DNA of 64,000 nucleotides from Bacteriovoracales bacterium (GTDB lineage: Bacteria; Bdellovibrionota; Bacteriovoracia; Bacteriovoracales; Bacteriovoracaceae). The stretch spans positions 1 through 64,000 of the forward strand of contig JAOMEV010000007.1 of assembly GCA_028346125.1 (NCBI GenBank), in the 5' to 3' direction. The position numbers and the translations under genes were made by a program. How positions within the stretch are numbered: the first letter of the stretch is position 1; each line of letters begins with the position of its first letter. The notes beneath the pieces were generated by a model. The model ran no database searches, was not told where the DNA came from, and saw only the letters and a list, made by a program, of their open reading frames with translations. Of this stretch, positions 1 through 7,642 are shown in pieces.

Positions 1-169
1 TACGAAATGAGCGTTTTGTAGACAAAACATAGATTGCTTCCAAAATATTTGTTTTTCCATTACCATTTTCACCTAAAATGCAATTAATTTTAGGTCCAAA
101 TTCGATTGTTTTATAGGAAAGGTTTCTGAAATTTTTTACTCTGAGTTTTAAGATTTTTGAAGGGTTCAT
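1..169 (-). CDS. recF: RecF, N-terminal part (cut by window edge)
   Basis: This is the first 56 codons of RecF, the SMC-like ATPase that helps load RecA at gapped DNA. Reading leftwards from an ATG at 169, the protein begins [19 protein letters not shown] and carries a Walker A motif GENGNGKTN near residue 35, followed by [15 protein letters not shown], a typical RecF/SMC head start. It lies 6 bases downstream of the dnaN stop, so the two genes are surely co-transcribed, the classical dnaN-recF order. The rest of the gene lies outside the window. Confidence 0.9.
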   Translation of the reverse strand, partial: MNPSKILKLRVKNFRNLSYKTIEFGPKINCILGENGNGKTNILEAIYVLSTKRSFR

Positions 170-175
170 ATAATG

Positions 176-1291
176 CTAAAGTTTTAAAGGCATAATTATC
201 CCTAAGTAGCCAGAAAGATTTTCAGACTTAATAAGAACTGGGCTCAATTCATTATTTAATTCTAAAGATACATTGCCGTCAGAAAAAACAGAAAGTGTGT
301 CGGATAAGTACTTGGCATTGAATCCTATTTCCATTTCATTTCCATCATATTTTACTTGAATTTTTTCTCTTGCTTCACCTAAAGATGGGTGATTTGCAGT
401 GATAGTCATTTCATCTTTTCCCAAATGGAGTCGGACGCCATTAGACTTTTCATTAGACATTATTTTTATTCTTTTAACAGCATTAAAAAATAAGTCTTTG
501 TCAGCAACAAGCTTATGGGTTGTTTTTGGAGGAATGACTGCTTCATATTTTGGGTACTCTCTTGCAATCAACCTAATTGAAAGAAAGTATTTATCCTGCG
601 CATTGACATACATAAAAGATTCATCGAGAGAAACTTTTATTAAGTTCTCTGAAAAACTCTCTGTTAGCTTCTTTAATTCATTAATGCTTTTTCTGGGAAT
701 TATAACTCCCCCTAAAAGCAATCTCATTTCAGCATTTTCAACTTCAGTATCCAACATTGAAAGTCGATGACCATCAGTAGCCACAGCTCTTATTTTCGAG
801 TCAATTTCTTGTAAAAAGATTCCATTAAGATTTAATCGTGTTTCATCAAGCGAAATAGCATGTGATGTGCGATTGATTATTTCTGAAAGTTGATTTGAGT
901 TTAGTTTAAACTCTGATTCTTCATTCCCAAAAGTTAACTGTGGAAAATCATCACTTCTGAAAACGAGAAGTGAGTAGTGAATATTTTTACATTTGAGTGA
1001 AAGTATATTTTTATCACCAATAATTTCTAAGAGTATTTCCTCTTGAGGTAATTCTCTTACAATATCTGAAATATTTTTTGCGTTTATACAGAATTTACCC
1101 TCAATTTCTACATTAGCTTTAACTGAAACCTTTGCTGAAACCTCTAAGTCAGTAGCTGAAAAGTTAAGAGTATTTTGATCAGTGGAAATTAAAGTATAAG
1201 TTAAAATTGGACGGGAGCTTTTCTTATCAACAACAGATAAAACCTTATTCAGAGAATCTCTTAAGTGTTGGGTTGTAATTTTAACTTTCAT
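176..1291 (-). CDS. dnaN: DNA polymerase III beta sliding clamp
   Basis: This encodes the ring-shaped processivity clamp of DNA polymerase III, which also docks many repair proteins. It is 371 residues, close to the usual 365-380, beginning MKVKITTQHLRDSLNKVLSV and ending with the expected hydrophobic tail YLGIIMPLKL, part of the protein-binding cleft. Family signatures such as ATDGHRLS near residue 172 and the three-domain length are present. The ATG at 1291 follows a GAGG-like ribosome site. It lies between oriC and recF, in the order dnaA-oriC-dnaN-recF read on the minus strand. Confidence 0.97.
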   Translation of the reverse strand: MKVKITTQHLRDSLNKVLSVVDKKSSRPILTYTLISTDQNTLNFSATDLEVSAKVSVKANVEIEGKFCINAKNISDIVRELPQEEILLEIIGDKNILSLKCKNIHYSLLVFRSDDFPQLTFGNEESEFKLNSNQLSEIINRTSHAISLDETRLNLNGIFLQEIDSKIRAVATDGHRLSMLDTEVENAEMRLLLGGVIIPRKSINELKKLTESFSENLIKVSLDESFMYVNAQDKYFLSIRLIAREYPKYEAVIPPKTTHKLVADKDLFFNAVKRIKIMSNEKSNGVRLHLGKDEMTITANHPSLGEAREKIQVKYDGNEMEIGFNAKYLSDTLSVFSDGNVSLELNNELSPVLIKSENLSGYLGIIMPLKL

Positions 1292-1937
1292 GAAAAGCCT
1301 CGATTAGGGTAGGTAGGAAGGTTTTATCCTTTGGGGAAGACAAAATCAATACTTTAAAAAGGGGGTGATTTGGAAAGAAAGTTATATTTATATATTATTA
1401 TATATTCTTATTATTATATATATCGTGTGGATAAGTGGAAAACTGTCAATATTCTATAGATATTCATTAGTTACCTTAAAAGTCTATGTGGAAAAATGTG
1501 GAAAACTTTATTGAAGCTGCTTGAGTAGCTTCGGAGATTAGTTAGTTGTTCACAAAATAGAGACAGTTATCCACATCGAATTCACATGTTATCCACATCC
1601 TTTTTTCGGGCCCTTTGTAAGCTTGATTTGACAGTCATAGTTCGTGAGTTATCCACAAAATTATTCACATGTGGATAACTTTGTTCACATGTGGGAGAGA
1701 ATTGTGGAAACAAGTTATCCACAATTCTAGGGTTTTGTGGATAACAGTTGTAAATGGCTGGAATTATTAGACTTAGTTATCCACATTTACCCACAAATCT
1801 CGATATAAAATGTTAATAACTGTAAAAAAATGTTGATAACTTTTTTTAACACACAACTTTTCAACATTTACATGTGGATAACTTTTCAAATTCACAATCA
1901 AATGTGAAAAAAATGTGAATAAATGTGGAAAAAACCG
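1292..1937. other. oriC: Chromosomal replication origin (oriC)
   Basis: This 646-base gene-free gap separates dnaN from dnaA. It holds nine perfect DnaA boxes (TTATCCACA or its complement) at 1426, 1567, 1589, 1649, 1670, 1715, 1736, 1777 and 1873. Five (1567, 1589, 1649, 1715, 1777) read TTATCCACA and four (1426, 1670, 1736, 1873) read TGTGGATAA on the plus strand. There are also several one-mismatch copies (TTATTCACA at 1661, TGTGGAAAA near 1486). An AT-rich tract lies at the dnaN side. The location, box density and AT tract together make this the origin. Confidence 0.95.
1381..1424. other. AT-rich probable DNA unwinding element
   Basis: A 44-base tract made almost only of A and T (runs such as TATATTATTATATATTC) lies directly beside the first perfect DnaA box at 1426. 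Position next to a box cluster and base composition fit the duplex unwinding element of oriC, where DnaA first melts DNA. The role is inferred; no melting data are visible in sequence. Confidence 0.6.
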
Positions 1938-3548
1938 CTAGAGTAGGTTTTGGATTTCTAAAATTGTGTTGGCAAGATACGTATCAGTTTTAACCTGCTG
2001 ATCAATTTTATTAACAGCATGAATTACTGAGGTGTGATCTCTTCCTCCGTAAAAAAGACCTACTTCTTGTTGGGTCGATTTTACGATTTTTCTAGAGAGG
2101 TACATCGAAATATGCCTTACCTTCGTTATTTCTTTACTCCTTGCTTTCGACTTAAGGTCTGCAAGGGGTATTTTAAAATATTGAGAAACAGCTTTTGCAA
2201 CATCTTCAAGGTCAGTGGTCTTCTTATCTGAGCCCTTCAAGCTTAATTGGTCTTTAACAATATCTGCATCAATTTCCATTTTCATGACATCAGAGTATGC
2301 TGATAGCTTGATAAGAGAGCCTTCAAGCTCTCTTATACTAGACTTTATTGAGGAAGCGATTAGAGTTATCACATCATCGGTACAGTAAAGGTCGAGTTCG
2401 TAAGCTTTCCTTTTCAAGATTGCAATTTTGGTTTCTAGGTCGGGCTTTTGTATATCAATAACTAGGCCCCACTGAAGTCTGGTTTTAATCCTTTCTTCAA
2501 TCCCCACAATTTCTTTTGGGGCCTTATCTGATGTAAAAATAAGTTGCTTTCCTTTGTCGTGAAGCTCATTGAATATGTGGAAAAACTCGTTCTGTGTTCC
2601 CTGTTTGTCTTTAAGTTCGTGAATATCATCAATCATCAAAACATCAATTTTCTCAGAGTACTTATTTCTGAAACTAGATATATTGTTATTTTGAATAGCG
2701 TTTATCATCTCGTTCATAAAGTCTCGAGCAGTTATGAGACAAATAATGAGAGATGGGTGTTGTAGTCTGATAGCATTGGCAACAGAATGGAGTAGGTGTG
2801 TTTTCCCTAAACCAGAGTCACTGTAGAAGTATAAAGAAGGGTATTTACCCGATTTTCCAGGGTTGCTTGAAACTGCTTTAGCTGTGGCACAAGCGATATT
2901 ATTTGAAGGTCCTATAATAAAATTTTCAAAAGTTTTATTAGGGTCAATAAGGATTCCATTTTGGTCCGGCTGCATATGGTCTATATATTTTGATTCAACT
3001 TTTGAAAGGAGGTCTTCTTTGGTTGGGATAAGGTCTAAATGAGTGTTTTTCTGGGCATAATCACTTTTAAGAGTAAAACTCGGAGCCTTCTGGGGCAATT
3101 TCACTGTTTGGGTTGTATTTTCCAAATCTTCTTTGGGTGGTTTTGGGTCCTCGGTCTCTATTAGGACTTTGAATGGTTTACCTAAGCTCTGTTGGATTGC
3201 TTCGTCTAGATGAGAAGAGAAGTATTCAGAAATCATTGTTTTAATGAAAGGAGTTATCACAGAAAACCTAATTTCATTAGATTTCAGGCTTTTGATTTGA
3301 AGGTTTTCAAAAAACGCGTTGTATTTATCTAGGGAAACGGTATCTTTAAGGGAAGAGAGTATCTCTTCGTTCAAGGCCTTTATTTCAAGCTCATTGCAAC
3401 CTTCTTGCGGCTTGGGTGAGGCGCTTTGGAGTTCTTCCAGCTCAAGTTGCTCCCCCTTTTTATAAGAAGGTTGGTCTTCTGCGAAGAGACCCTCTTTAGG
3501 GTTCGTCGAAACCTTTAAAAAGTGTTGAAATGGAAAAGATCGACTCAT
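1938..3548 (-). CDS. dnaA: Chromosomal replication initiator DnaA
   Basis: DnaA is an AAA+ ATPase that binds the boxes in the adjacent oriC and opens the origin. It has 536 residues, longer than the usual 450-470, because about 55 residues precede domain I and domain II is long. Walker A is SDSGLGKT at 243-250, Walker B is VLMIDDIH near 303-310, and the domain IV box-binding signature GGRDHTSVIHA lies near residue 508. The Walker A is odd: the first glycine of the usual GGxGLGKT is a serine. The gene faces oriC with its 3' end and diverges from rpmH. Confidence 0.97.
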   Translation of the reverse strand: MSRSFPFQHFLKVSTNPKEGLFAEDQPSYKKGEQLELEELQSASPKPQEGCNELEIKALNEEILSSLKDTVSLDKYNAFFENLQIKSLKSNEIRFSVITPFIKTMISEYFSSHLDEAIQQSLGKPFKVLIETEDPKPPKEDLENTTQTVKLPQKAPSFTLKSDYAQKNTHLDLIPTKEDLLSKVESKYIDHMQPDQNGILIDPNKTFENFIIGPSNNIACATAKAVSSNPGKSGKYPSLYFYSDSGLGKTHLLHSVANAIRLQHPSLIICLITARDFMNEMINAIQNNNISSFRNKYSEKIDVLMIDDIHELKDKQGTQNEFFHIFNELHDKGKQLIFTSDKAPKEIVGIEERIKTRLQWGLVIDIQKPDLETKIAILKRKAYELDLYCTDDVITLIASSIKSSIRELEGSLIKLSAYSDVMKMEIDADIVKDQLSLKGSDKKTTDLEDVAKAVSQYFKIPLADLKSKARSKEITKVRHISMYLSRKIVKSTQQEVGLFYGGRDHTSVIHAVNKIDQQVKTDTYLANTILEIQNLL

Positions 3549-3687
3549 TAAGTTACTCTATTTTACAATGGATTAGAAAATCAAAAATAGCTTGTAGCAT
3601 GGTCATGGCAATATTCCAATACACGATGAAGTTTCTTATTCGGCAGCTAACTTTTGAGAAAAAGTTTCTAGTTTTTGCTTAAAGCCA

Positions 3688-3716
3688 TTGACCTTTCAAT
3701 TCACTCTCTGTATTTG
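3688..3716 (+). promoter_or_regulatory. Candidate sigma70 promoter of the rpmH operon
   Basis: TTGACC at 3688-3693 and TATTTG at 3711-3716 are separated by 17 bases, within the dnaA-rpmH divergent gap and about 70 bases before the rpmH start. The -10 match is weak, so this is one plausible choice. A TATAAT at about 3770 is too close to the rpmH start codon and lacks a -35. Confidence 0.3.
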
Positions 3717-3786
3717 TTTGTTTCGTATAACTGAAGGCTCTCCTAGCGGGGGGTCAATATATTTTTTTTATAATAAGGTATATCTC

Positions 3787-3939
3787 ATGAGCAAAAGAAC
3801 ATGGCAGCCAAAAAGAAGAAAAAGGCTTAGAATTCATGGATTTTTGAAAAGAATGTCCACTCCTGGTGGTAAAAATGTGCTAGCGAGGAGACGGGCTAAA
3901 GGTCGTAAAAACTTAAGTGTCTCAGTTGGGACTAAATAA
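3787..3939 (+). CDS. rpmH: 50S ribosomal protein bL34
   Basis: This is the 50-residue large-subunit protein L34, starting [19 protein letters not shown] and rich in Arg and Lys, with the family core [18 protein letters not shown]. The reading frame is open upstream to 3688, but the ATG at 3787 gives the standard length and follows an AAGG site. It is the first gene of the rpmH-rnpA-yidD-yidC-mnmE run, which diverges from dnaA as in very many bacteria. Confidence 0.97.
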   Translation: MSKRTWQPKRRKRLRIHGFLKRMSTPGGKNVLARRRAKGRKNLSVSVGTK

Positions 3940-3945
3940 AAAATA

Positions 3946-4335
3946 TTGGTTTTGGCAAAGCAGTACCAATTTACTAAAAACAGTAGACTCCTATCTCAAA
4001 GAGCTTTTAAAAACCTCAGAGGTGGAGCTCTTTGTTTGAAAACAAAGTTTTTAAGGGTTTATTATAAGGACTCTTTCGATGAGGGTCATGAAACAAAAAT
4101 TGGAATTAGTGTAAGTAAAAAAGTTGGACCGGCTTATGTTAGGAATAGATTGAAAAGACTGGTCAAAGAAAACTTTAGGCTTTCTGAAGCAAGAGAAAAA
4201 GGGATAGATGTAGTTTTCGTTGTATCCCCATTTCTTTACAAATTTGTTGAAGGCAGTAAGCAGACCCTAACATCAAGAGAGCTTGGTTTTAAGAAATGCT
4301 TATCAGAGGTTCTTTCAAAACTTGAAAGGGTCTAG
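3946..4335 (+). CDS. rnpA: Ribonuclease P protein component
   Basis: RnpA is the protein subunit that helps the RNase P RNA mature tRNA 5' ends. The 129-residue product has the basic signature RNRLKRLVKENFR and the early FTKNSRLLSQRAFKNL block of the family. There is no ATG; the start is TTG at 3946 (or TTG at 3952), only 6 bases after the rpmH stop, so translation is probably coupled. Length is normal (110-130). Confidence 0.93.
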   Translation: MVLAKQYQFTKNSRLLSQRAFKNLRGGALCLKTKFLRVYYKDSFDEGHETKIGISVSKKVGPAYVRNRLKRLVKENFRLSEAREKGIDVVFVVSPFLYKFVEGSKQTLTSRELGFKKCLSEVLSKLERV

Positions 4336-4358
4336 AGAGTTTTAGACGTTGGAATATT

Positions 4359-4574
4359 TTGAATAAGTTAGTGGTTAAATTAATAAGACTTTATCAGATT
4401 GCATTATCGCCCTTTTTGGGACCTAATTGTCGCTTTACTCCCACATGCTCTTCTTATTCACTCTGCTGTTTTCAAAAGTTTCCTTTTTTTAAAGCAATAT
4501 GGTATTCACTTTCTCGTATTCTGAAATGTCATCCCTTTAATAAGGGTGGTCCTGACCCCATACCGAGAACATAA
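4359..4574 (+). CDS. yidD: Membrane protein insertion efficiency factor YidD
   Basis: YidD is a small, membrane-associated partner of the YidC insertase. The 71-residue protein shows the family core LYQIALSPFLGPNCRFTPTC followed by SSYSL and KCHPFNKGGPDPIP. The start is TTG at 4359. It sits between rnpA and yidC, the conserved order, so identification is firm even though the protein is short. Confidence 0.94.
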   Translation: MNKLVVKLIRLYQIALSPFLGPNCRFTPTCSSYSLCCFQKFPFFKAIWYSLSRILKCHPFNKGGPDPIPRT

Positions 4575-4613
4575 GGTCTGGAGTTCAGCAAACTTGATAA
4601 ATGGAGATTTGAA

Positions 4614-6098
4614 ATGGGTTCTGATCAAAAAAGAGTTTTTTTGGCAGTAGTTTTATCTGGAATTGTTTTGGTTGTATGGCAGACATTTTTTGCACCAAAG
4701 CCTGTTATAGGTCCAAAAGTTGAACAATATAAAAACCGTGTAGTTGAACAAAATAAGAATGTTCAAGAGCTTCAGGAATCAGGAGCTCCCCAAACAACTT
4801 CAAATAATGAAGGTGAAGGGGAAAAATCTCAAATAAAAATTCAAAATGTAACGTTAAATAAAAATGGTTACAGCTTTTCTTTTGATAACAAGCTTTCTCT
4901 TAAAAACTCGACGAATACCAATTCTATTATAGATTTCAATTCGATAGTTGGTAATGAAGGGCCTTTTAAAATACAGATTCTAACAAATAAAGGGCCAAGA
5001 GAGCTTCTTTTTAATTGGGAGCCTAATTCTGATAAGTCTAAGTTAACTGGAGAGGATAGCGCACATGATATTAAAGCAACAATTGAATTAAGTGATAGTG
5101 GTAGGCTCAATATTTATCTAACATCTCCAAATGCCTATAGATACCGGTTAATTTTTAAATCTTCTAAGAAAGAACTTGATAACCAGCAGACAAGAAAGTT
5201 TCTTGTCTACTCGAAGGATGTAGATCGATACCAAGTGGGGGACGCTGAAAATGGTGAGGGTCGTATAAAGTGGTTTGGTTTAGACTTTAATTTTCACATG
5301 CTTACTTTTGTGTTCCAAAATAAGCAAATGTCGAAATTTTATTCCAATGAAAGTGGTTACTTAATTTTAGATACGATAAACCCTCAGAACAATATTAGCG
5401 GCGGGTTGATTTTTACTAAAAAAGATTATGATCACCTTTTGAGTTTCGGTGATAAGCTAGAACTGTCGGTAGATTTTGGTTTCTTTTATGTTCTCGCAGT
5501 TCCAATTATGAGAGGCCTTCAATTTTTCTATAAGTATATACCAAACTATGGTGTTGCTATTATTCTATTAACTCTTCTTATTAGAATGATTACCTTTCCC
5601 TTGCAGTATAAATCTTTTAAAAGCATGAAGAAAATGCAAAAAGTTCAACCCGAGTTGGCGAAGATCAAGGAAAAATTTAAGGATGACCCTCAAAGAATGC
5701 AAAAAGAAACTATGGACCTCTTTAAGCGTGCAGGTGCGAACCCACTTGGGGGTTGTTTACCTCTAATTTTACAAATGCCAATTTTCTTTGCTTTTTATCA
5801 AGTTCTCTATGAATCTGTTGAATTATTAGGGGCTCCATTCTTTGGTTGGATTTCGGACTTAAGTCAAAAGGACCCTTATTTTGTTTTGCCAGTTTTAATG
5901 TCTTTGTCCATATTTTTACAACAGAAATTTCAGCCTTCAACAACTGCCGACCCTACACAAAAAAAGATAATGATGCTTATGCCGTTCTTCTTTGGCTTCA
6001 TTATGATTAATGTTTCTTCAGGGTTGGTACTCTATATTTTTGTATCTACTCTTTTTGGAATGATTCAACAGTATTTTGTTTATCGAACAACCGACTAG
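4614..6098 (+). CDS. yidC: Membrane protein insertase YidC
   Basis: YidC inserts and folds inner-membrane proteins, alone or with SecYEG. The 494 residues comprise an N-terminal membrane anchor (about 7-25), a large periplasmic domain to about residue 290, then the conserved insertase core. That core starts near VAIILLTLLIRMITFPLQ, whose arginine is the conserved groove charge, and includes NPLGGCLPLILQMPIF. Gram-negative length. It follows yidD by 39 bases; the jag/khpB gene that often follows yidC is absent and mnmE comes next. Confidence 0.97.
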   Translation: MGSDQKRVFLAVVLSGIVLVVWQTFFAPKPVIGPKVEQYKNRVVEQNKNVQELQESGAPQTTSNNEGEGEKSQIKIQNVTLNKNGYSFSFDNKLSLKNSTNTNSIIDFNSIVGNEGPFKIQILTNKGPRELLFNWEPNSDKSKLTGEDSAHDIKATIELSDSGRLNIYLTSPNAYRYRLIFKSSKKELDNQQTRKFLVYSKDVDRYQVGDAENGEGRIKWFGLDFNFHMLTFVFQNKQMSKFYSNESGYLILDTINPQNNISGGLIFTKKDYDHLLSFGDKLELSVDFGFFYVLAVPIMRGLQFFYKYIPNYGVAIILLTLLIRMITFPLQYKSFKSMKKMQKVQPELAKIKEKFKDDPQRMQKETMDLFKRAGANPLGGCLPLILQMPIFFAFYQVLYESVELLGAPFFGWISDLSQKDPYFVLPVLMSLSIFLQQKFQPSTTADPTQKKIMMLMPFFFGFIMINVSSGLVLYIFVSTLFGMIQQYFVYRTTD

Positions 6099-6118
6099 AT
6101 GAGCAGTAAGGGTTTAAA

Positions 6119-7585
6119 TTGAATCTATTGTTTTCTAATTCTAAACCTATAATAGCTTGTTCTAGTGGATTGGAGTCTAGAAGTGCCATTTCTCTCATTA
6201 GGGTAAGTGGCTTTTCTGACTTAGTTAAACTGAATGATTTTTTCGATATTGACTGTACCAGCCTCAAACCAAGGTATAGCCATTTATCTCATGTAAAAGA
6301 TGGTGAAGAGGTACTTGATCAGGTCATTTTGACCTATTTTCCAGCTCCAAATAGCTATACTGGTGAAAATGTAATAGAGCTTTCAGCTCATGGAAATCCA
6401 TTTAATATTAAAAGGATTCTGTCTTTGTTTTTGAGGGATGAGTTTTGTAGAGAAGCTGCTCCAGGAGAGTTTACATATAGGGCCCTGAAAAATAAAAAAT
6501 TAAGTCTTTCACAAGTTGAGGGTCTTGATTCCTTATTGAATGCAAACTCTGAGGTCGTTTTTTCTCAGGGACTCTCTTTATTAAGAGGTGAGCTTCATGA
6601 ACAATATCTCAAATTATACAACTTATTTGTTAAACTAAAGGCATCTATTGAGCTTTTTATCGATTTTTCTGAAGATGTGGGTGAAGAAAATGCCCAAAAT
6701 AACTTTGAAAGTAATCTTGAGCTTTTTTTAAAGCAAATAAGCTTTTTAAACGAAAGAACCAAAGTTAATTTATCAAGCTTATTGTCACCGACCATTATTT
6801 TGGTTGGAAAAACTAATGCTGGAAAAAGCTCTCTTTTTAACTTCATTTTAAATTCACAAAGGTCAATTATTTCAGATCGTCCTGGAACCACAAGAGATTA
6901 TATAAGTGAGTTTATTGAGATTTCCGGCGTTAATTATAAGTTGATAGATACAGCAGGCTTTAGAGATTCTCAAGACCAAATTGAAGTACAAGGTATGGGT
7001 TTGGCCTTAAATTTATTGGATAAAGCATTTTGTAAAATTTTAGTTGTTAATCCTTTTTTAGGCCCTTTATCGACTCAATCTTTTAAAGATATTGACTTCA
7101 TTATTTTCACACATTCTGATTGTGATGGTTTTAAAGAAAGGCTAGAGGCTTTTAGGGCGGACCTTTTAGACGATTTGCCTTGTATTTGTCTTGGTTTGGA
7201 GAAAGGTGGTTCTATAGGACCAGGCTTTATACTTTTTGGGAGTGGTTCTATAGGACCAGAGAAAATTAATATTGGTCCTATAGAACCGGCCAAAAATATT
7301 AGTTCTTTGAGCATATCTCTCAATTCCTTAACAGAGTATGTTAGGCAAAAGTACCAAGCTTTATCTTCAAAGAATCCGATAGTTGTTGAGCGTCATACGC
7401 GGGTAATAGAAAAAGCCTATTTGCGCACCGAGTCCTTTGTTTCAAGTTATAAATCTATGAGTGATGTTGCAGTAATGGCATCTGAAATCAACCTTATTGG
7501 TGAGGATATATCTGAGCTTATTGGTGTGGTAAATCCCGACACGGTGCTCAAGGATATCTTCATGAACTTTTGTATCGGTAAGTAG
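6119..7585 (+). CDS. mnmE: tRNA modification GTPase MnmE
   Basis: MnmE works with MnmG to add the 5-carboxymethylaminomethyl group to wobble uridine of some tRNAs. The 488 residues show an N-terminal folate-binding domain, a G domain with G1 GKTNAGKSS (230-238), G2 GTT (256-258) and G3 DTAG (277-280), and the catalytic C-terminal CIGK. G4 is THSD (331-334) instead of NKxD. Between G4 and the end of the G domain an insertion (about 360-392) is encoded by three copies of a 16-17-base palindromic repeat. The start is TTG at 6119. mnmG lies 57 bases downstream. Confidence 0.95.
   Translation: MNLLFSNSKPIIACSSGLESRSAISLIRVSGFSDLVKLNDFFDIDCTSLKPRYSHLSHVKDGEEVLDQVILTYFPAPNSYTGENVIELSAHGNPFNIKRILSLFLRDEFCREAAPGEFTYRALKNKKLSLSQVEGLDSLLNANSEVVFSQGLSLLRGELHEQYLKLYNLFVKLKASIELFIDFSEDVGEENAQNNFESNLELFLKQISFLNERTKVNLSSLLSPTIILVGKTNAGKSSLFNFILNSQRSIISDRPGTTRDYISEFIEISGVNYKLIDTAGFRDSQDQIEVQGMGLALNLLDKAFCKILVVNPFLGPLSTQSFKDIDFIIFTHSDCDGFKERLEAFRADLLDDLPCICLGLEKGGSIGPGFILFGSGSIGPEKINIGPIEPAKNISSLSISLNSLTEYVRQKYQALSSKNPIVVERHTRVIEKAYLRTESFVSSYKSMSDVAVMASEINLIGEDISELIGVVNPDTVLKDIFMNFCIGK
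7207..7288. repeat. Three palindromic 16-17-base repeats inside mnmE
   Basis: TGGTTCTATAGGACCAG occurs identically at 7207-7223 and 7243-7259, exactly 36 bases (12 codons) apart, and an inverted copy TGGTCCTATAGAACCG lies at 7273-7288. The unit is itself nearly palindromic (14 of 16 positions pair around CTATAG). All copies stay in frame and encode GSIGP, GSIGP and IGPIEP in the MnmE G domain. No other full copy was noticed in the window by eye. Confidence 0.85.
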
Positions 7586-7623
7586 CAAATTATTTTTTTT
7601 TTTGTCATTTTGTGTTAATAAAA

Positions 7624-7639
7624 TGTTCTATGTGGAACA
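7624..7639. other. parS: parS centromere-like site upstream of mnmG
   Basis: TGTTCTATGTGGAACA matches the broadly conserved chromosomal parS core TGTTCCACGTGGAACA at 14 of 16 positions and keeps the dyad ends TGTTC/GAACA. It lies 4 bases before the mnmG start. ParB encoded at 11083-12018 would bind it. Proximity to oriC (about 6 kb) is the usual location. Confidence 0.75.
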
Positions 7640-7642
7640 ATT

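Noticed and set aside
4868-5110. Minus-strand frame inside yidC
   Set aside because: It lies wholly in the coding strand of a conserved gene without ribosome site or homology features.
6099-6118. Missing jag/khpB between yidC and mnmE, and missing rplY between prs and pth
   Set aside because: Their absence is common in several lineages, and they may be elsewhere in the genome; not enough for a finding.
7075-7323. Minus-strand frame of 82 residues across the mnmE repeats
   Set aside because: It is the antisense shadow of the repeat block; no start signal and fully within a conserved gene.
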